Source: JANQGH01 sp039177555
GTDB lineage: Bacteria; Pseudomonadota; Alphaproteobacteria; DSM-16000; Inquilinaceae
Direction: 5' to 3'
Assembly (NCBI GenBank): GCA_039177555.1
Contig: JBCDFV010000017.1
Location: 1 to 64,000 of the forward strand
DNA: 64,000 nucleotides
Part shown: positions 33,538 through 41,631 of the stretch, piece by piece
How the letters are laid out: the number at the start of each line of letters is the position of its first letter
How positions within the stretch are numbered: the stretch's first letter is position 1
The notes under the pieces: model-generated
What the model was told of the DNA's origin: nothing
The model's input: the letters and a program-made list of their open reading frames with translations, nothing else
Databases searched by the model: none
Position numbers and translations under genes: made by a program

Positions 33538-35091
33538 ATGCCAAAACGTCTGAACCAACTGCTCGTTGCGGGGGCCGCCACTGTCGCCCTCTGCACGGCG
33601 GCCATCGCCCAACCCGCCGACGACACCATCGTCGTGGGTTTGAGCGCCGATATCACGACCATGGAGCCGTCGGCGATCTCGTCGCGCGACAACTCCAACA
33701 TCGCACGGCATGTCTTCGGCACGCTGTTTTCCATGGGCGGCGACGGATCGCACAATCCCGATCTGGCCCATACGATGGAGGTCACCGACGACGGCCTCGG
33801 CTACATCTACACGCTGAACGAAGGGCTGACCTGTCACGACGGCGAGCCGCTGACGGCGGAGGACGTGGCCTATACCTTCAACCGCGCCGCCGACCCGGAG
33901 AACGCGTTCACCGGCAACACGCCCGGTTTCGTGTTTTCCTCGATCGGTTTCCAGGGTGCGGAAGCGCTCGACGAACAACGGGTCCAGATCAACATTGAGC
34001 GTCCGAACCGGATCGCGTTCGGCCTGATCGCCGAGGTGCTGATCCACTGCATGGACAGCTACGAAGCCATGTCGCTGGACGAGGCGGCGGGCAACCCGGT
34101 CGGGTCCGGCCCCTACCGTGTGGCCGAGTGGCGCCGCGGTTCGGAAATCGTGCTTGAGGCCGTGTCCGAGGATGTCGGCGCTGAGCGGATCGTGTTCCGG
34201 ATCATCCCCGAGGCCTCAACCCGCGCGGCGGAATTGATGGCCGGCAACGTTGACATCATCACCAACGTCGCGCCCGACCAGATGGACGTCATCAACGCGT
34301 CGGGCGCCGCCGAGGTGAACCCGATCCAGGGCACGCGGCGCATGTATGTCGGCTTCAACCTCAGCGACGCGATGTCGGAGCTGCCGGGCGGTGACGCGAT
34401 CCAGGACCCGGACGTCCGCCGCGCCCTGCAATATGCGGTTGACGTGCCGACCATCTGTCGTCAGCTCTTGAACTTCGAATGCGAGCGGATGACGGGCATC
34501 GTGAACCCGCAGAACGCGCATCCGGACATCGAGCCCTACCCGTACGATCCGGCGTTGGCCGAGCAGTTGCTGGACGAGGCCGGCTGGCCGCGTGACGAAA
34601 ACGGCATCCGCTTCCCGATCCGCTTCCAGGCCGGGCAGGGCCGCTATCTGAACGACGTCAATGTCGTCCAGGCGATCGCCCAGTACCTGTCGGATGTCGG
34701 TCTCGATGTCGATCTGGACGTCATGGAGTGGTCGAGCGTCTACATCCCGCTGGTGCGTGAGCGGAATGTCGGCCCGCTCTACTTCATCGGGTCGGGTGGC
34801 GCCCTGTGGTCGCCGCTCTATGACATGACCGACCTGGCGCGCGTCGACAGCGGCACCAACTACACCCACTGGGACGACCCGCGCTGGTTCGACCGGTGGG
34901 CGGACATCTCGGCCGCCGACAGCGACGAGGAGGTGCGTGAGATCGTCAACGAGATGCTGCAGGTCTTCTACGATGACGGCCCGTGGCTGCACATGTACTT
35001 CCAGCCGGACTTCTACGGCGTCTCGAACCGGATCGACTGGACCCCGCGTCCCGACGAGAAGGTCTATCTGTGGAACGCGACGGTGCAATAG
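33538..35091 (+). CDS. ABC transporter peptide-type solute-binding protein (DppA/OppA family 5)
   Basis: Periplasmic receptor of 517 aa. The ATG at 33538 follows a strong GGAGAGAGG and gives a Sec signal peptide (core LLVAGAATVALCTAAIAQ). Family 5 features include DITTMEPSAISSRDNSNIARHVFGTL, LNEGLTCHDGEPLTAEDVAYTF split across the first 110 residues, and the late VRRALQYAVD segment. A strong terminator follows at once, so it is the last gene of its transcript. It supplies the Dpp-like importer with peptide- or amide-like ligands. Confidence 0.94.
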   Translation: MPKRLNQLLVAGAATVALCTAAIAQPADDTIVVGLSADITTMEPSAISSRDNSNIARHVFGTLFSMGGDGSHNPDLAHTMEVTDDGLGYIYTLNEGLTCHDGEPLTAEDVAYTFNRAADPENAFTGNTPGFVFSSIGFQGAEALDEQRVQINIERPNRIAFGLIAEVLIHCMDSYEAMSLDEAAGNPVGSGPYRVAEWRRGSEIVLEAVSEDVGAERIVFRIIPEASTRAAELMAGNVDIITNVAPDQMDVINASGAAEVNPIQGTRRMYVGFNLSDAMSELPGGDAIQDPDVRRALQYAVDVPTICRQLLNFECERMTGIVNPQNAHPDIEPYPYDPALAEQLLDEAGWPRDENGIRFPIRFQAGQGRYLNDVNVVQAIAQYLSDVGLDVDLDVMEWSSVYIPLVRERNVGPLYFIGSGGALWSPLYDMTDLARVDSGTNYTHWDDPRWFDRWADISAADSDEEVREIVNEMLQVFYDDGPWLHMYFQPDFYGVSNRIDWTPRPDEKVYLWNATVQ

Positions 35092-35120
35092 GCGCCGCCA
35101 GCTTTCCTGGAGTGTGAGAT

Positions 35121-35156
35121 GGCTGCCGGACCTTTGGGTCCGGCAGCCTCTTTTTT
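35121..35156 (+). terminator. Rho-independent terminator after the peptide-binding-protein gene
   Basis: Perfect 12-bp stem GGCTGCCGGACC / GGTCCGGCAGCC with a TTTG loop, followed by TCTTTTTT. It begins 29 bp after the stop codon. This is the clearest intrinsic terminator in the window and closes the Dpp block. Confidence 0.95.
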
Positions 35157-35296
35157 GCCGAAATACTTGCGGCGAGATCGGATCGACCATCCGACGTGTT
35201 TGGCGCCGGCGCATGCGGCACCAAGAGCCTTGGCCTTGCGGCCGTTGCCAGCCAGAACCAGAGCGAACGCTTGACCGGCGTCCCTCATCAGCATCA

Positions 35297-35306
35297 TTGT
35301 ATACGA
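35297..35306. promoter_or_regulatory. TTGTATACAA-class operator
   Basis: TTGTATACGA, one mismatch from the palindrome TTGTATACAA. First of two such sites ahead of the deacetylase/MmgE operon. Related sites occur near 41.5, 49.4, 53.5 and 54.3 kb. Confidence 0.6.
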
Positions 35307-35428
35307 AATGCGACCGCCAGCGACGGCAGTGTCGAGACATTCGCGTGATCCATAGGGTTTATTCCGCCAAGAATTGGCGATTAAGGGATTGCCAAGCCCT
35401 TCGCCGACGCTCATCCTGTTCAGGCAAA

Positions 35429-35438
35429 AAGTATACAA
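35429..35438. promoter_or_regulatory. TTGTATACAA-class operator
   Basis: AAGTATACAA, two mismatches from TTGTATACAA, 134 bp downstream of the site at 35297. The spacing would permit looping between two bound dimers, or two promoters. Confidence 0.5.
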
Positions 35439-35503
35439 TCAGGATGGCGGGCCGTTGCCCCAGACGACCGAGTGCGACGTTCTTGAGGCAGGTCCGCGCG
35501 CCG

Positions 35504-35527
35504 TTCCAGACCACATTCCAGACCACA
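35504..35527. repeat. 12-bp direct tandem repeat
   Basis: TTCCAGACCACA occurs twice back to back in the gap before the glutathione-S-transferase remnant. Probably a slippage product near an eroded gene. No function is evident. Confidence 0.8.
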
Positions 35528-35609
35528 TGCGGTTGGACCTGACCGGGTGTTCCAAACTGTCTGGCCGGGCGGCTCCGGCCGACTGTCCCGGTCGGAACTG
35601 AGGCACCCG

Positions 35610-35710
35610 ATGCGCCTGCTTTACACCCCGATCAAGAACTACGTGCACACGGTCGAGGCGGTGATCGCCTATACCGGTGCGGCCGATCGGATAAAGCCGG
35701 CGCCGACGCG
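35610..35710 (+). pseudogene. Glutathione S-transferase N-terminal remnant
   Basis: The ATG at 35610 opens with MRLLYTPIKNYVHTVEAV and continues to GAADRIKPAPT, which fits the start of GST N-terminal (thioredoxin-like) domains: beta-strand, YSPxxxYVxxV loop-helix, then GLADRI. After about 33 codons the frame loses all similarity and runs across the start of the next gene. The rest of the GST (about 170 residues) is absent, so this is a decayed fragment. Confidence 0.55.
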
Positions 35711-35794
35711 GCGCGCGAGCGGCTGTATGGCCGCAGCCAGACCCATCGCGGCTGATACGAAGCGACACCGGTTTCAAGGGGGAGAACTACGACG

Positions 35795-36745
35795 ATGGCC
35801 GATCTGCCGTGGCCAATTCCACCGGAATTGCAGGCCGAAGATCCCGACCTCTACTATTTCAACCCGTATCTCGATCGGCCGAAAATCGAATGGCCCGACG
35901 GGGCCAGGGTTGCCTTCTGGGTGGCGCCGAACGTGGAGTTTTATGAACTACACCCGCCGCGCGGTCCGGCCCGCTCATCCTGGTTCCGGCCGGAACCCGA
36001 CGTGCTGCATTACGGCATCCGCGACTATGGCAACCGCGTCGGCTTCTGGCGCATGGCCGATCTGCTGGACGAGTTGGGCATCACCGCCTCGATCTCGCTG
36101 AACGTCGCCGTGCTGGATCACTTCCCGGAAATTGGCAAGGCCATGACCGATCGGGGGTGGGAGCTGTTCTCCCACGGCGTCTACAACACCCGCTATCAGT
36201 ACGCCATGTCGGAGGAGCAGGAGCGCGGCTTCATCCGCCACGTGGCCGAAACCATCCATCGCCATTCAGGGCAGACCCTGGCCGGCTGGCTGTCGCCGGC
36301 GTTGACCAACACGCCACGCACCATGGACCTGTTGGCGGATGAAGGCATCCGCTACACGCTCGACCTGTTCCATGACGATCAGCCGCAACCGGTGAAGGTC
36401 CGCTCCGGCCGGCTGGTCAGCCTGCCCTATTCGCTGGAGACCAACGATTGGACGGCGCTGCACACCACCGGCGGCACGCCGCGCCAATATGCGGCGACGA
36501 TCAAGGCGCAGTTCGACCAGCTTTATGCTGAGGGTGCTGAATCCGGCACCGTCATGTGCGTGCCCCTGCATCCTTGGATGATCGGCTATCCGCACCGCAT
36601 CCGACCATTGGCCGAGGCGCTGGACTACTGCATGGGCCATGACGGTGTCTGGCACGCCACCGGGCGCGAGATCGCGGGCTGGTATCTCGATCATTATCAT
36701 GATGCGGAACTGTCGCGTCTGCGCGGCTTGGCGGGAGACGCCTGA
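35795..36745 (+). CDS. PuuE-like polysaccharide-deacetylase-fold protein, copy 1
   Basis: Cytoplasmic protein of 316 aa with the NodB/deacetylase fold of the PuuE branch: WPDGARVAFWVAPNVEFYEL, YGIRDYGNRVGFWRMADLL, ELFSHGVYNTRYQ, LAGWLSPALTNTPRT and CVPLHPWMIGYPHRI. The usual NodB metal motif TFDDG is absent, as in PuuE. GGGGGAG precedes the start. It is adjacent to a paralogue and an MmgE/PrpD gene. It probably opens an amide ring or deacylates a small N-compound; not a cell-wall enzyme. Confidence 0.85.
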   Translation: MADLPWPIPPELQAEDPDLYYFNPYLDRPKIEWPDGARVAFWVAPNVEFYELHPPRGPARSSWFRPEPDVLHYGIRDYGNRVGFWRMADLLDELGITASISLNVAVLDHFPEIGKAMTDRGWELFSHGVYNTRYQYAMSEEQERGFIRHVAETIHRHSGQTLAGWLSPALTNTPRTMDLLADEGIRYTLDLFHDDQPQPVKVRSGRLVSLPYSLETNDWTALHTTGGTPRQYAATIKAQFDQLYAEGAESGTVMCVPLHPWMIGYPHRIRPLAEALDYCMGHDGVWHATGREIAGWYLDHYHDAELSRLRGLAGDA

Positions 36746-37671
36746 TGGCCGTCGATCCCAGCTATCTGGACTATCCGCTGCGCAAGCGCGGCATGGATCA
36801 CGACCATTACACCTTCCGGCGCCACGGCGAACATCCGCGCATGGTCTGGCCGGGCGGCGCGCGCGTTGCCCTCTGGCTGGTGCCGATCGTCGAGTTCTTC
36901 CCGCTGAACATGCAGGACGGTCCGTTCGCCGTGCCGGGCGGCATGGGACGGCCCTATCCGGACTATTGGAACTACACGCTGCGCGACTACGGCAATCGTG
37001 TCGGCCTCGCGCGTGTCTTCAGAGTGCTGGATGCCCGCGGGGTGAAGGCCAGCGTCGCCTTCAATGCGCGGGCGGCGGAGCGCTACCCCTATTGGGTCGA
37101 CCAGACGGTGGCGCGCGGGTGGGAGGTTATGGCCCATGGCTGGGACATGAATCATGTCCACCGGGCCGAGTGGGATCATGGGTTTGAGGGGTCGCTTATA
37201 CGGCGTTCGGTCGAGACGTTGCGCCGCCTTTCCGGACAGCCGGTCGAGGGCTGGCTGTCGCCGGCCAACGCGCTTTCCGACAACACGACCCATCTGGTCG
37301 CCGCCGCCGGCTGTCGCTACACCGCCGACTGGGTGAATGACGAGTTGCCCTATGAGATGACGACCGACAGCGGCCCGGTCTGGTCCATGCCGCTGGGCCA
37401 CGAGCTGTCGGACATCCGCCTGATCACCGGCTACAACCAACGCGCCGAGGCGTGGGCCGAGCAGGTGATCGACGCCTTCGACTTTCTCCATCACGAGGCG
37501 GGCGAGGCCGGCGGTCGCGTGCTGGCGTTGCCCTTGCACCCCTGGGTGATTGGCGTGCCGCACCGCATCGGGCGCCTTGCCGCCGTGCTCGACCAAATCT
37601 TGGACCGCGAGGGCGTCTGGTGCGCGACCGGGGCGGAGATTCTCGACGCTGCCAGGGGGAGCAACCCGTGA
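36745..37671 (+). CDS. PuuE-like polysaccharide-deacetylase-fold protein, copy 2
   Basis: Paralogue of copy 1, 308 aa, overlapping it by 1 bp. Corresponding blocks are WPGGARVALWLVPIVEFFPLN, LRDYGNRVGLARVFRVL, VMAHGWDMNHVH, VEGWLSPANALSDNTTH and ALPLHPWVIGVPHRI. The tandem copies may act on two stereoisomers or in two steps, or form a heteromer. Its last codons overlap the MmgE/PrpD start (GTGA), so the three genes are co-translated. Confidence 0.85.
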   Translation: MAVDPSYLDYPLRKRGMDHDHYTFRRHGEHPRMVWPGGARVALWLVPIVEFFPLNMQDGPFAVPGGMGRPYPDYWNYTLRDYGNRVGLARVFRVLDARGVKASVAFNARAAERYPYWVDQTVARGWEVMAHGWDMNHVHRAEWDHGFEGSLIRRSVETLRRLSGQPVEGWLSPANALSDNTTHLVAAAGCRYTADWVNDELPYEMTTDSGPVWSMPLGHELSDIRLITGYNQRAEAWAEQVIDAFDFLHHEAGEAGGRVLALPLHPWVIGVPHRIGRLAAVLDQILDREGVWCATGAEILDAARGSNP

Positions 37672-39035
37672 CCGAACTTGCGCCGATCACCCGCCTTGCG
37701 GGCGCCTTTGCCGCCGTGACCAGCTTCGACGATGTGCCGGACGCGGCGGTCGAGACCGTGCGGCTGGGCTTCACGGACGTCATTGCCGTCCTGCTTGCCG
37801 GCATCGGCGAGCCGGTGACCGAGGCGGTCAGGCGCTACGCGGAAGCATTTGGCGGCAAGCCGGAGGCGCCCGCCTTACTGGGCCAAGTCCGTCTGCCGGC
37901 GGAGTTCGCCGCGATGCTCGATGCCGTCGCCGCCCACGCCCACGACTATGATGACTACGCCTATTCCAACCACCCCAGCGCGGTGCTGGTCCCCGCCATC
38001 CTGGCCGCCGCCGCGTTGAAGCCTGCGGACGGTCGGCGGCTGGCCACGGCCTATGCGGTCGGCTACGAGATTTGGGGCGCCCTGATGGTCCGAGAGCCCG
38101 ATCACCTGCACACCAAGGGCTGGCACCCGACAGCCGTGTTTGGCCCGGTCGGTGCGGCGGCCGCCGCCGCCCACATCCTCGGGCTGGATGCCGGTGACGC
38201 GACCATGGCGATCGCGCTGGCGGCGTCCCATGCCGGCGGCGTCATGTCGAACTTTGGGTCGATGACCAAGCCCTACCATGCCGGCCGGGCCGCCGAGGCG
38301 GGCCTGCGCGCCTGCCGTCTTGTCGCCGCCGGCATGACGGCCCGCGACGATGCGTTGGAGGCCGACACCGGCCTGATGGCCGCCCTGTCACCCTCGGGCC
38401 AGGTCGACCGCACCTCGGACCCCGAATTCGGCCGGCGCTGGCTGATCACGAACGCCGGCCTCAACATCAAAAAGTACCCGACCGTGGGCGCCTCGCAACG
38501 CTGCATCGATGCGATCCTGGAGCTGCGGCAAACGACGGACATCCCGCTTGAGCGGATCGTTTCCGTGCGCCCTCGCGTCTCGGTCAAGCACGCCAAGGTG
38601 ATGCCGTTCGACGACCCCAAACGCCCGGCCGAGGCGAAGTTCTCGCTCAGCTTTGCCTGCGCCGCCGCCCTGCGCTTTGGCCAAGTCTCTCTGGCGGAAC
38701 TGCGCCAGGACCGGCTTGACGATCCGCAGTTGCGCGCGCTGATGGCCAAGGTCGCGGTCGACGCCGTTGAGGATTACGATCCCGACTACCCGGTTGCCAC
38801 GCCCTGGGATGTGGTGCGCATCGACCTGGATGACGGCCGCACGCTGGAGACACCGAAGGTCCGGCGGGCCAGCGGCCATGCCGACAACCCGCTCAACGTG
38901 GACGGGATCTGGCACAAGTTTCGATCCTGCGCCGCTGACGCCGGCTTGCCCGAAAGCGACGCGCGGCGCGTCTTCGACTGGTGTCAGCACATCGAACGCC
39001 AGACGGACCTGTCGGGCCTGCTTGTGTTCAGCTAA
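37668..39035 (+). CDS. MmgE/PrpD-family protein
   Basis: Protein of 455 aa belonging to the 2-methylcitrate dehydratase/cis-aconitate decarboxylase family. The GTG at 37668 is chosen since it overlaps the previous stop by 4 bp and matches the family N-terminus (ITRLAGAFAAVTSFDDVP). Family segments: HAHDYDDYAYSNHPSAVLVPAIL, GWHPTAVFGPVGAAAAAAHIL, GLNIKKYPTVGASQRCIDAI. Members dehydrate or isomerise tricarboxylic or hydroxy acids. It may process the acid produced after ring opening by its neighbours. Confidence 0.9.
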   Translation: MTELAPITRLAGAFAAVTSFDDVPDAAVETVRLGFTDVIAVLLAGIGEPVTEAVRRYAEAFGGKPEAPALLGQVRLPAEFAAMLDAVAAHAHDYDDYAYSNHPSAVLVPAILAAAALKPADGRRLATAYAVGYEIWGALMVREPDHLHTKGWHPTAVFGPVGAAAAAAHILGLDAGDATMAIALAASHAGGVMSNFGSMTKPYHAGRAAEAGLRACRLVAAGMTARDDALEADTGLMAALSPSGQVDRTSDPEFGRRWLITNAGLNIKKYPTVGASQRCIDAILELRQTTDIPLERIVSVRPRVSVKHAKVMPFDDPKRPAEAKFSLSFACAAALRFGQVSLAELRQDRLDDPQLRALMAKVAVDAVEDYDPDYPVATPWDVVRIDLDDGRTLETPKVRRASGHADNPLNVDGIWHKFRSCAADAGLPESDARRVFDWCQHIERQTDLSGLLVFS

Positions 39036-39063
39036 GTGATAAAGCCGACCCAGCGGGGGATAG

Positions 39064-39255
39064 CGCGTTTCGCCCGACGGGATCGACATCCACCAGGTCG
39101 CCAACGCCCTGGCCGACCGGGCGTCGATCAGCATTCATGTCTATGGCGGCAACATCGGCCGCATTCAGCGCCACGTGTGCGATCGGGAGACCGGCGAAGC
39201 ACGGCCGTTCGTTTCGGCCTACTCGAACAGCACGCTGCCGAACCTGTGGGGCTGA
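39064..39255 (+). pseudogene. C-terminal remnant of a cysteine-dioxygenase-like cupin
   Basis: After an in-frame TAG at 39061 there are about 63 open codons with no start, ending at TGA 39253-39255. The peptide includes SPDGIDIHQVANALADR, SISIHVYGGNIG, and ends PFVSAYSNSTLPNLWG. This is the last beta-strands of predicted metal-dependent cupins related to cysteine dioxygenase (H-x-V-x-N, ISIHVYG, FVSGYSN). The metal-binding N-terminal two thirds are missing, so the gene is a deletion remnant squeezed between the MmgE and amidase genes. Confidence 0.65.
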
Positions 39256-39256
39256 C

Positions 39257-40543
39257 CTAGGCACCGGCCACCACGGCGCGCGCCGGCAGATCGAGCGCCC
39301 TCACGGCAAACGCGGCGACCGGAAACAGATGGTCGCCCCAGCCGGTCGGGTCGATCAGCTGCACTCCGAGCGGCAGGCCGGACGGCCCCGTGCCGACCGG
39401 CAGGCTGATCGTGCCGACATGCAGCAAGGTCCACAGCCGGTGCATGGCGGCGTTGCCAGTGCTGTCCAGACCGACGGTGGCCTCGCCCAGGGCGGCCGGT
39501 GTGACCAGGATTTCGCCGGGCCCGGTCAGCGCCTGCAGCGTCGCCAGGGCACGGGCGCGGATCTGCCAGGCCTCGGCCAAGGCCTGGTCGTCGGCGGTCA
39601 TGCCGAGCTCGATGTATGTGCTGATCGACGGGCTCAGGCGCGCTCGGTCGGTGCGCCAGAGATCGCGGAACGAGCGGGCCATGCCGGCCGCCATGATCAG
39701 GCGGTGACGATCATCGGCCGCATGAAAGATCTCCGGCAAGACCAGATCGCGCACGGTGGCGCCAGCCGTCGCCAGCCGGTCCACGCTGTCCGTAACCACA
39801 TCGATCATGGCTTCGTCGACCTGGTCCATGTTCGGCGGCACCAGCTTGACAAAGCGGACGGATGCCGGCGGCTCGGTCAGCCGCGCGCGGTTCTCCAACA
39901 GGCTGGCCACCGTCGCGATATCGTCCAGCGTCGCACCATGGAGACCGATCGTGTCCAGAGCCGGTGCCAGAGGACGCAGCCCCTCAACGCCGATCGTCCC
40001 GAAGGGCGGCTTGTAGCCATAGACCCCGCAATAGGACGCCGGGCGCACGGTCGATCCGCCGGTCTGGGTCGTCAGCGCGACATGGGCCTGCCCATCCGCC
40101 ACGGCGGCGGCAGAACCTTGCGACGAACCGCCGGGGGTGCGCGCCGGATCATGCGGGTTGCGGGTCGGACCCGGTGCTTGGAAGGCGAACTCGGTCGTCA
40201 CCGTCTTGCCGAGGATCACCGCGCCAGCGGCTCTCAGCGCCGCGACGCATGCGGCATCTTCGTTGGTCCAATGGCCTTCGAAGATGGGCGAGTTGCATTG
40301 TGTCGGCATATCGACCGTGGCCAGCACGTCCTTCACGCCGACCGTCAGACCCGCCAGCGGGCCCCTTGCCGTTCCGGCCTGCCGCAGGGCCAGGTTCGGG
40401 TCGAGATGGGCCCAGGCCCTGACCGCGTGATCGCGCTGCGCAAACCGCGCCAGTTGCGCTTCGACGATGTCGACCACGGTTTGCCGGCCGTCGGCGACCG
40501 CCACGACCGACTGTCCCCCGGAGAGCATCGCGGCGGACGTCAC
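39257..40543 (-). CDS. Amidase-signature-family amidohydrolase
   Basis: Serine amidase of 428 aa from a GTG start that overlaps the upstream stop by 4 bp. The Ser-cisSer-Lys triad is visible: Lys in GLTVGVKDV, cis-Ser in the glycine-rich PGGSSQGSAAAVADG and the nucleophile Ser in TTQTGGSTVRPAS. It hydrolyses a linear amide to acid and ammonia. It is coupled to an HMG-CoA-lyase-family gene, which suggests the released acid is activated by the divergent CoA-transferase and then cleaved. Confidence 0.92.
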   Translation of the reverse strand: MTSAAMLSGGQSVVAVADGRQTVVDIVEAQLARFAQRDHAVRAWAHLDPNLALRQAGTARGPLAGLTVGVKDVLATVDMPTQCNSPIFEGHWTNEDAACVAALRAAGAVILGKTVTTEFAFQAPGPTRNPHDPARTPGGSSQGSAAAVADGQAHVALTTQTGGSTVRPASYCGVYGYKPPFGTIGVEGLRPLAPALDTIGLHGATLDDIATVASLLENRARLTEPPASVRFVKLVPPNMDQVDEAMIDVVTDSVDRLATAGATVRDLVLPEIFHAADDRHRLIMAAGMARSFRDLWRTDRARLSPSISTYIELGMTADDQALAEAWQIRARALATLQALTGPGEILVTPAALGEATVGLDSTGNAAMHRLWTLLHVGTISLPVGTGPSGLPLGVQLIDPTGWGDHLFPVAAFAVRALDLPARAVVAGA

Positions 40544-41451
40544 GCGGCCTTGGCGTCAGGCGGAAACAGGCCGGCCTTGTGCAGCATGCCGGGTGCGGTG
40601 ATGCCCAGTTGCTGTTCCAGCCATGTGGCCGTGTCGATCAGCTTGGCGGCGTCGACGCCCGTGGCCACGCCCATACGGTCCAGCATATAGACTAGATCCT
40701 CGGTCGGGATGTTGCCGGTCGCCGCCGGGGCAAACGGGCAGCCGCCCACGCCGCCGATGGAACTGTCGATCCGTTCGACCCCGGCCTCGACCGCCGCATA
40801 GGCGTTGGCGATGCCGGTGTTGCGGGTGTTGTGCAGATGGATGCGCAAGGGCCGATCGCCGATCGCCGACTTCACCGCCGCCACCCGTTCGGTGATATCG
40901 GTCGGCGCGGCCACCCCGATGGTGTCGGCCAGCGCGATTTCCGACGCGCCCAGTGCGGCGGCTCGTGCCGCCAGGTCTACGATCCGATCCACCGGCACCT
41001 CGCCTTCGAACGGGCAGCCGAAACTGGCGCCGATGGTCAGGCCCAGCGACACGCCGTCCGCCGCCGCACCTTCGGCGATTTCGGCGAACTGGCCCACGGT
41101 CGCGTCGATCGCCGCGCCCTGATTGCGCTGATTGAAGGTTTCCGAGGCGACGACGACGAAATTGACCTCATCCACGCCGGCGGCAACCGCCCGATCATAG
41201 CCGCGCCTGTTCAAGGCCAGGCCGATATAGCGGGCGCACCCGTCGCGCGGCAGTGCCGCCATGACGGCCTCGGCGTCGGCCATCTGGGGCACGCGTTTGG
41301 GATTGACGAAGCTGGCCACCTCCAGGCGCCCGATCCCGGCGTCGATCGCCCGGCTGATCAGATCAACCTTTTGCGCCGTCGACAGCAGGGTCTTCTCGTT
41401 CTGAATGCCGTCACGGGGGGACACTTCGATGATTTCGACGCGGCGTGTCAT
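40540..41451 (-). CDS. Hydroxymethylglutaryl-CoA lyase family protein
   Basis: TIM-barrel aldolase/lyase of 303 aa. Visible features are SPRDGIQNEKTL at the N-terminus (catalytic Arg/Asp and metal Asp), the metal-binding HLHNTRN, and the active-site Cys loop IGGVGGCPFAP. The start at 41451 is chosen because the family sequence begins there; an upstream extension crosses the divergent promoter. It cleaves 3-hydroxy-3-methylglutaryl-CoA or a related 3-hydroxyacyl-CoA. The CaiB-type transferase divergent from it could make the CoA substrate. Confidence 0.92.
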   Translation of the reverse strand: MTRRVEIIEVSPRDGIQNEKTLLSTAQKVDLISRAIDAGIGRLEVASFVNPKRVPQMADAEAVMAALPRDGCARYIGLALNRRGYDRAVAAGVDEVNFVVVASETFNQRNQGAAIDATVGQFAEIAEGAAADGVSLGLTIGASFGCPFEGEVPVDRIVDLAARAAALGASEIALADTIGVAAPTDITERVAAVKSAIGDRPLRIHLHNTRNTGIANAYAAVEAGVERIDSSIGGVGGCPFAPAATGNIPTEDLVYMLDRMGVATGVDAAKLIDTATWLEQQLGITAPGMLHKAGLFPPDAKAA

Positions 41452-41492
41452 GGGCTGCGACTCTCCTGCTCTCTGGCGCCTCAATTCACAAG

Positions 41493-41502
41493 ATGTATAC
41501 AT
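41493..41502. promoter_or_regulatory. TTGTATACAA-class operator before the HMG-CoA-lyase gene
   Basis: ATGTATACAT, a perfect 10-bp palindrome 41 bp upstream of the lyase start and 54 bp from a second copy. Position fits repression of the minus-strand lyase-amidase operon. Confidence 0.65.
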
Positions 41503-41556
41503 GAACCTCGATCCGCCAGCAAAAAGCGCCGATACGGCTTTCAGGATACCGGGTTT

Positions 41557-41566
41557 TTGTATACAT
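41557..41566. promoter_or_regulatory. TTGTATACAA-class operator before the CaiB gene
   Basis: TTGTATACAT, 65 bp upstream of the CaiB-type start. With the copy at 41493 it forms a pair that covers both divergent promoters of this 180-bp region. Confidence 0.65.
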
Positions 41567-41631
41567 AGAATGGATCTTACCGCATCCCGCACCGACATCG
41601 AACTCAGCAAAAGCAGGCCCAAAACACTACC

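Larger units (their letters stand above)
35157..35609. other. Gene-free control region with two GTATAC palindromes
   Basis: About 450 bp between a strong terminator and a glutathione-S-transferase remnant. I see no convincing gene. A 124-codon open frame on the minus strand runs through the terminator and looks spurious. It holds two GTATAC elements 134 bp apart and a 12-bp tandem repeat. It probably carries the promoter of the deacetylase/MmgE operon that starts at 35795. Confidence 0.6.

Noticed and set aside
35064..35438. A 124-codon open frame on the minus strand.
   Set aside because: It passes through the strong terminator, overlaps the end of the binding-protein gene and both GTATAC sites, and its product looks compositionally arbitrary.
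35711..35760. A second reading frame after the GST remnant that contains AARERLYGRSQTHRG and a stop.
   Set aside because: I could not match it to the missing part of a GST, so a simple frameshift is not supported.
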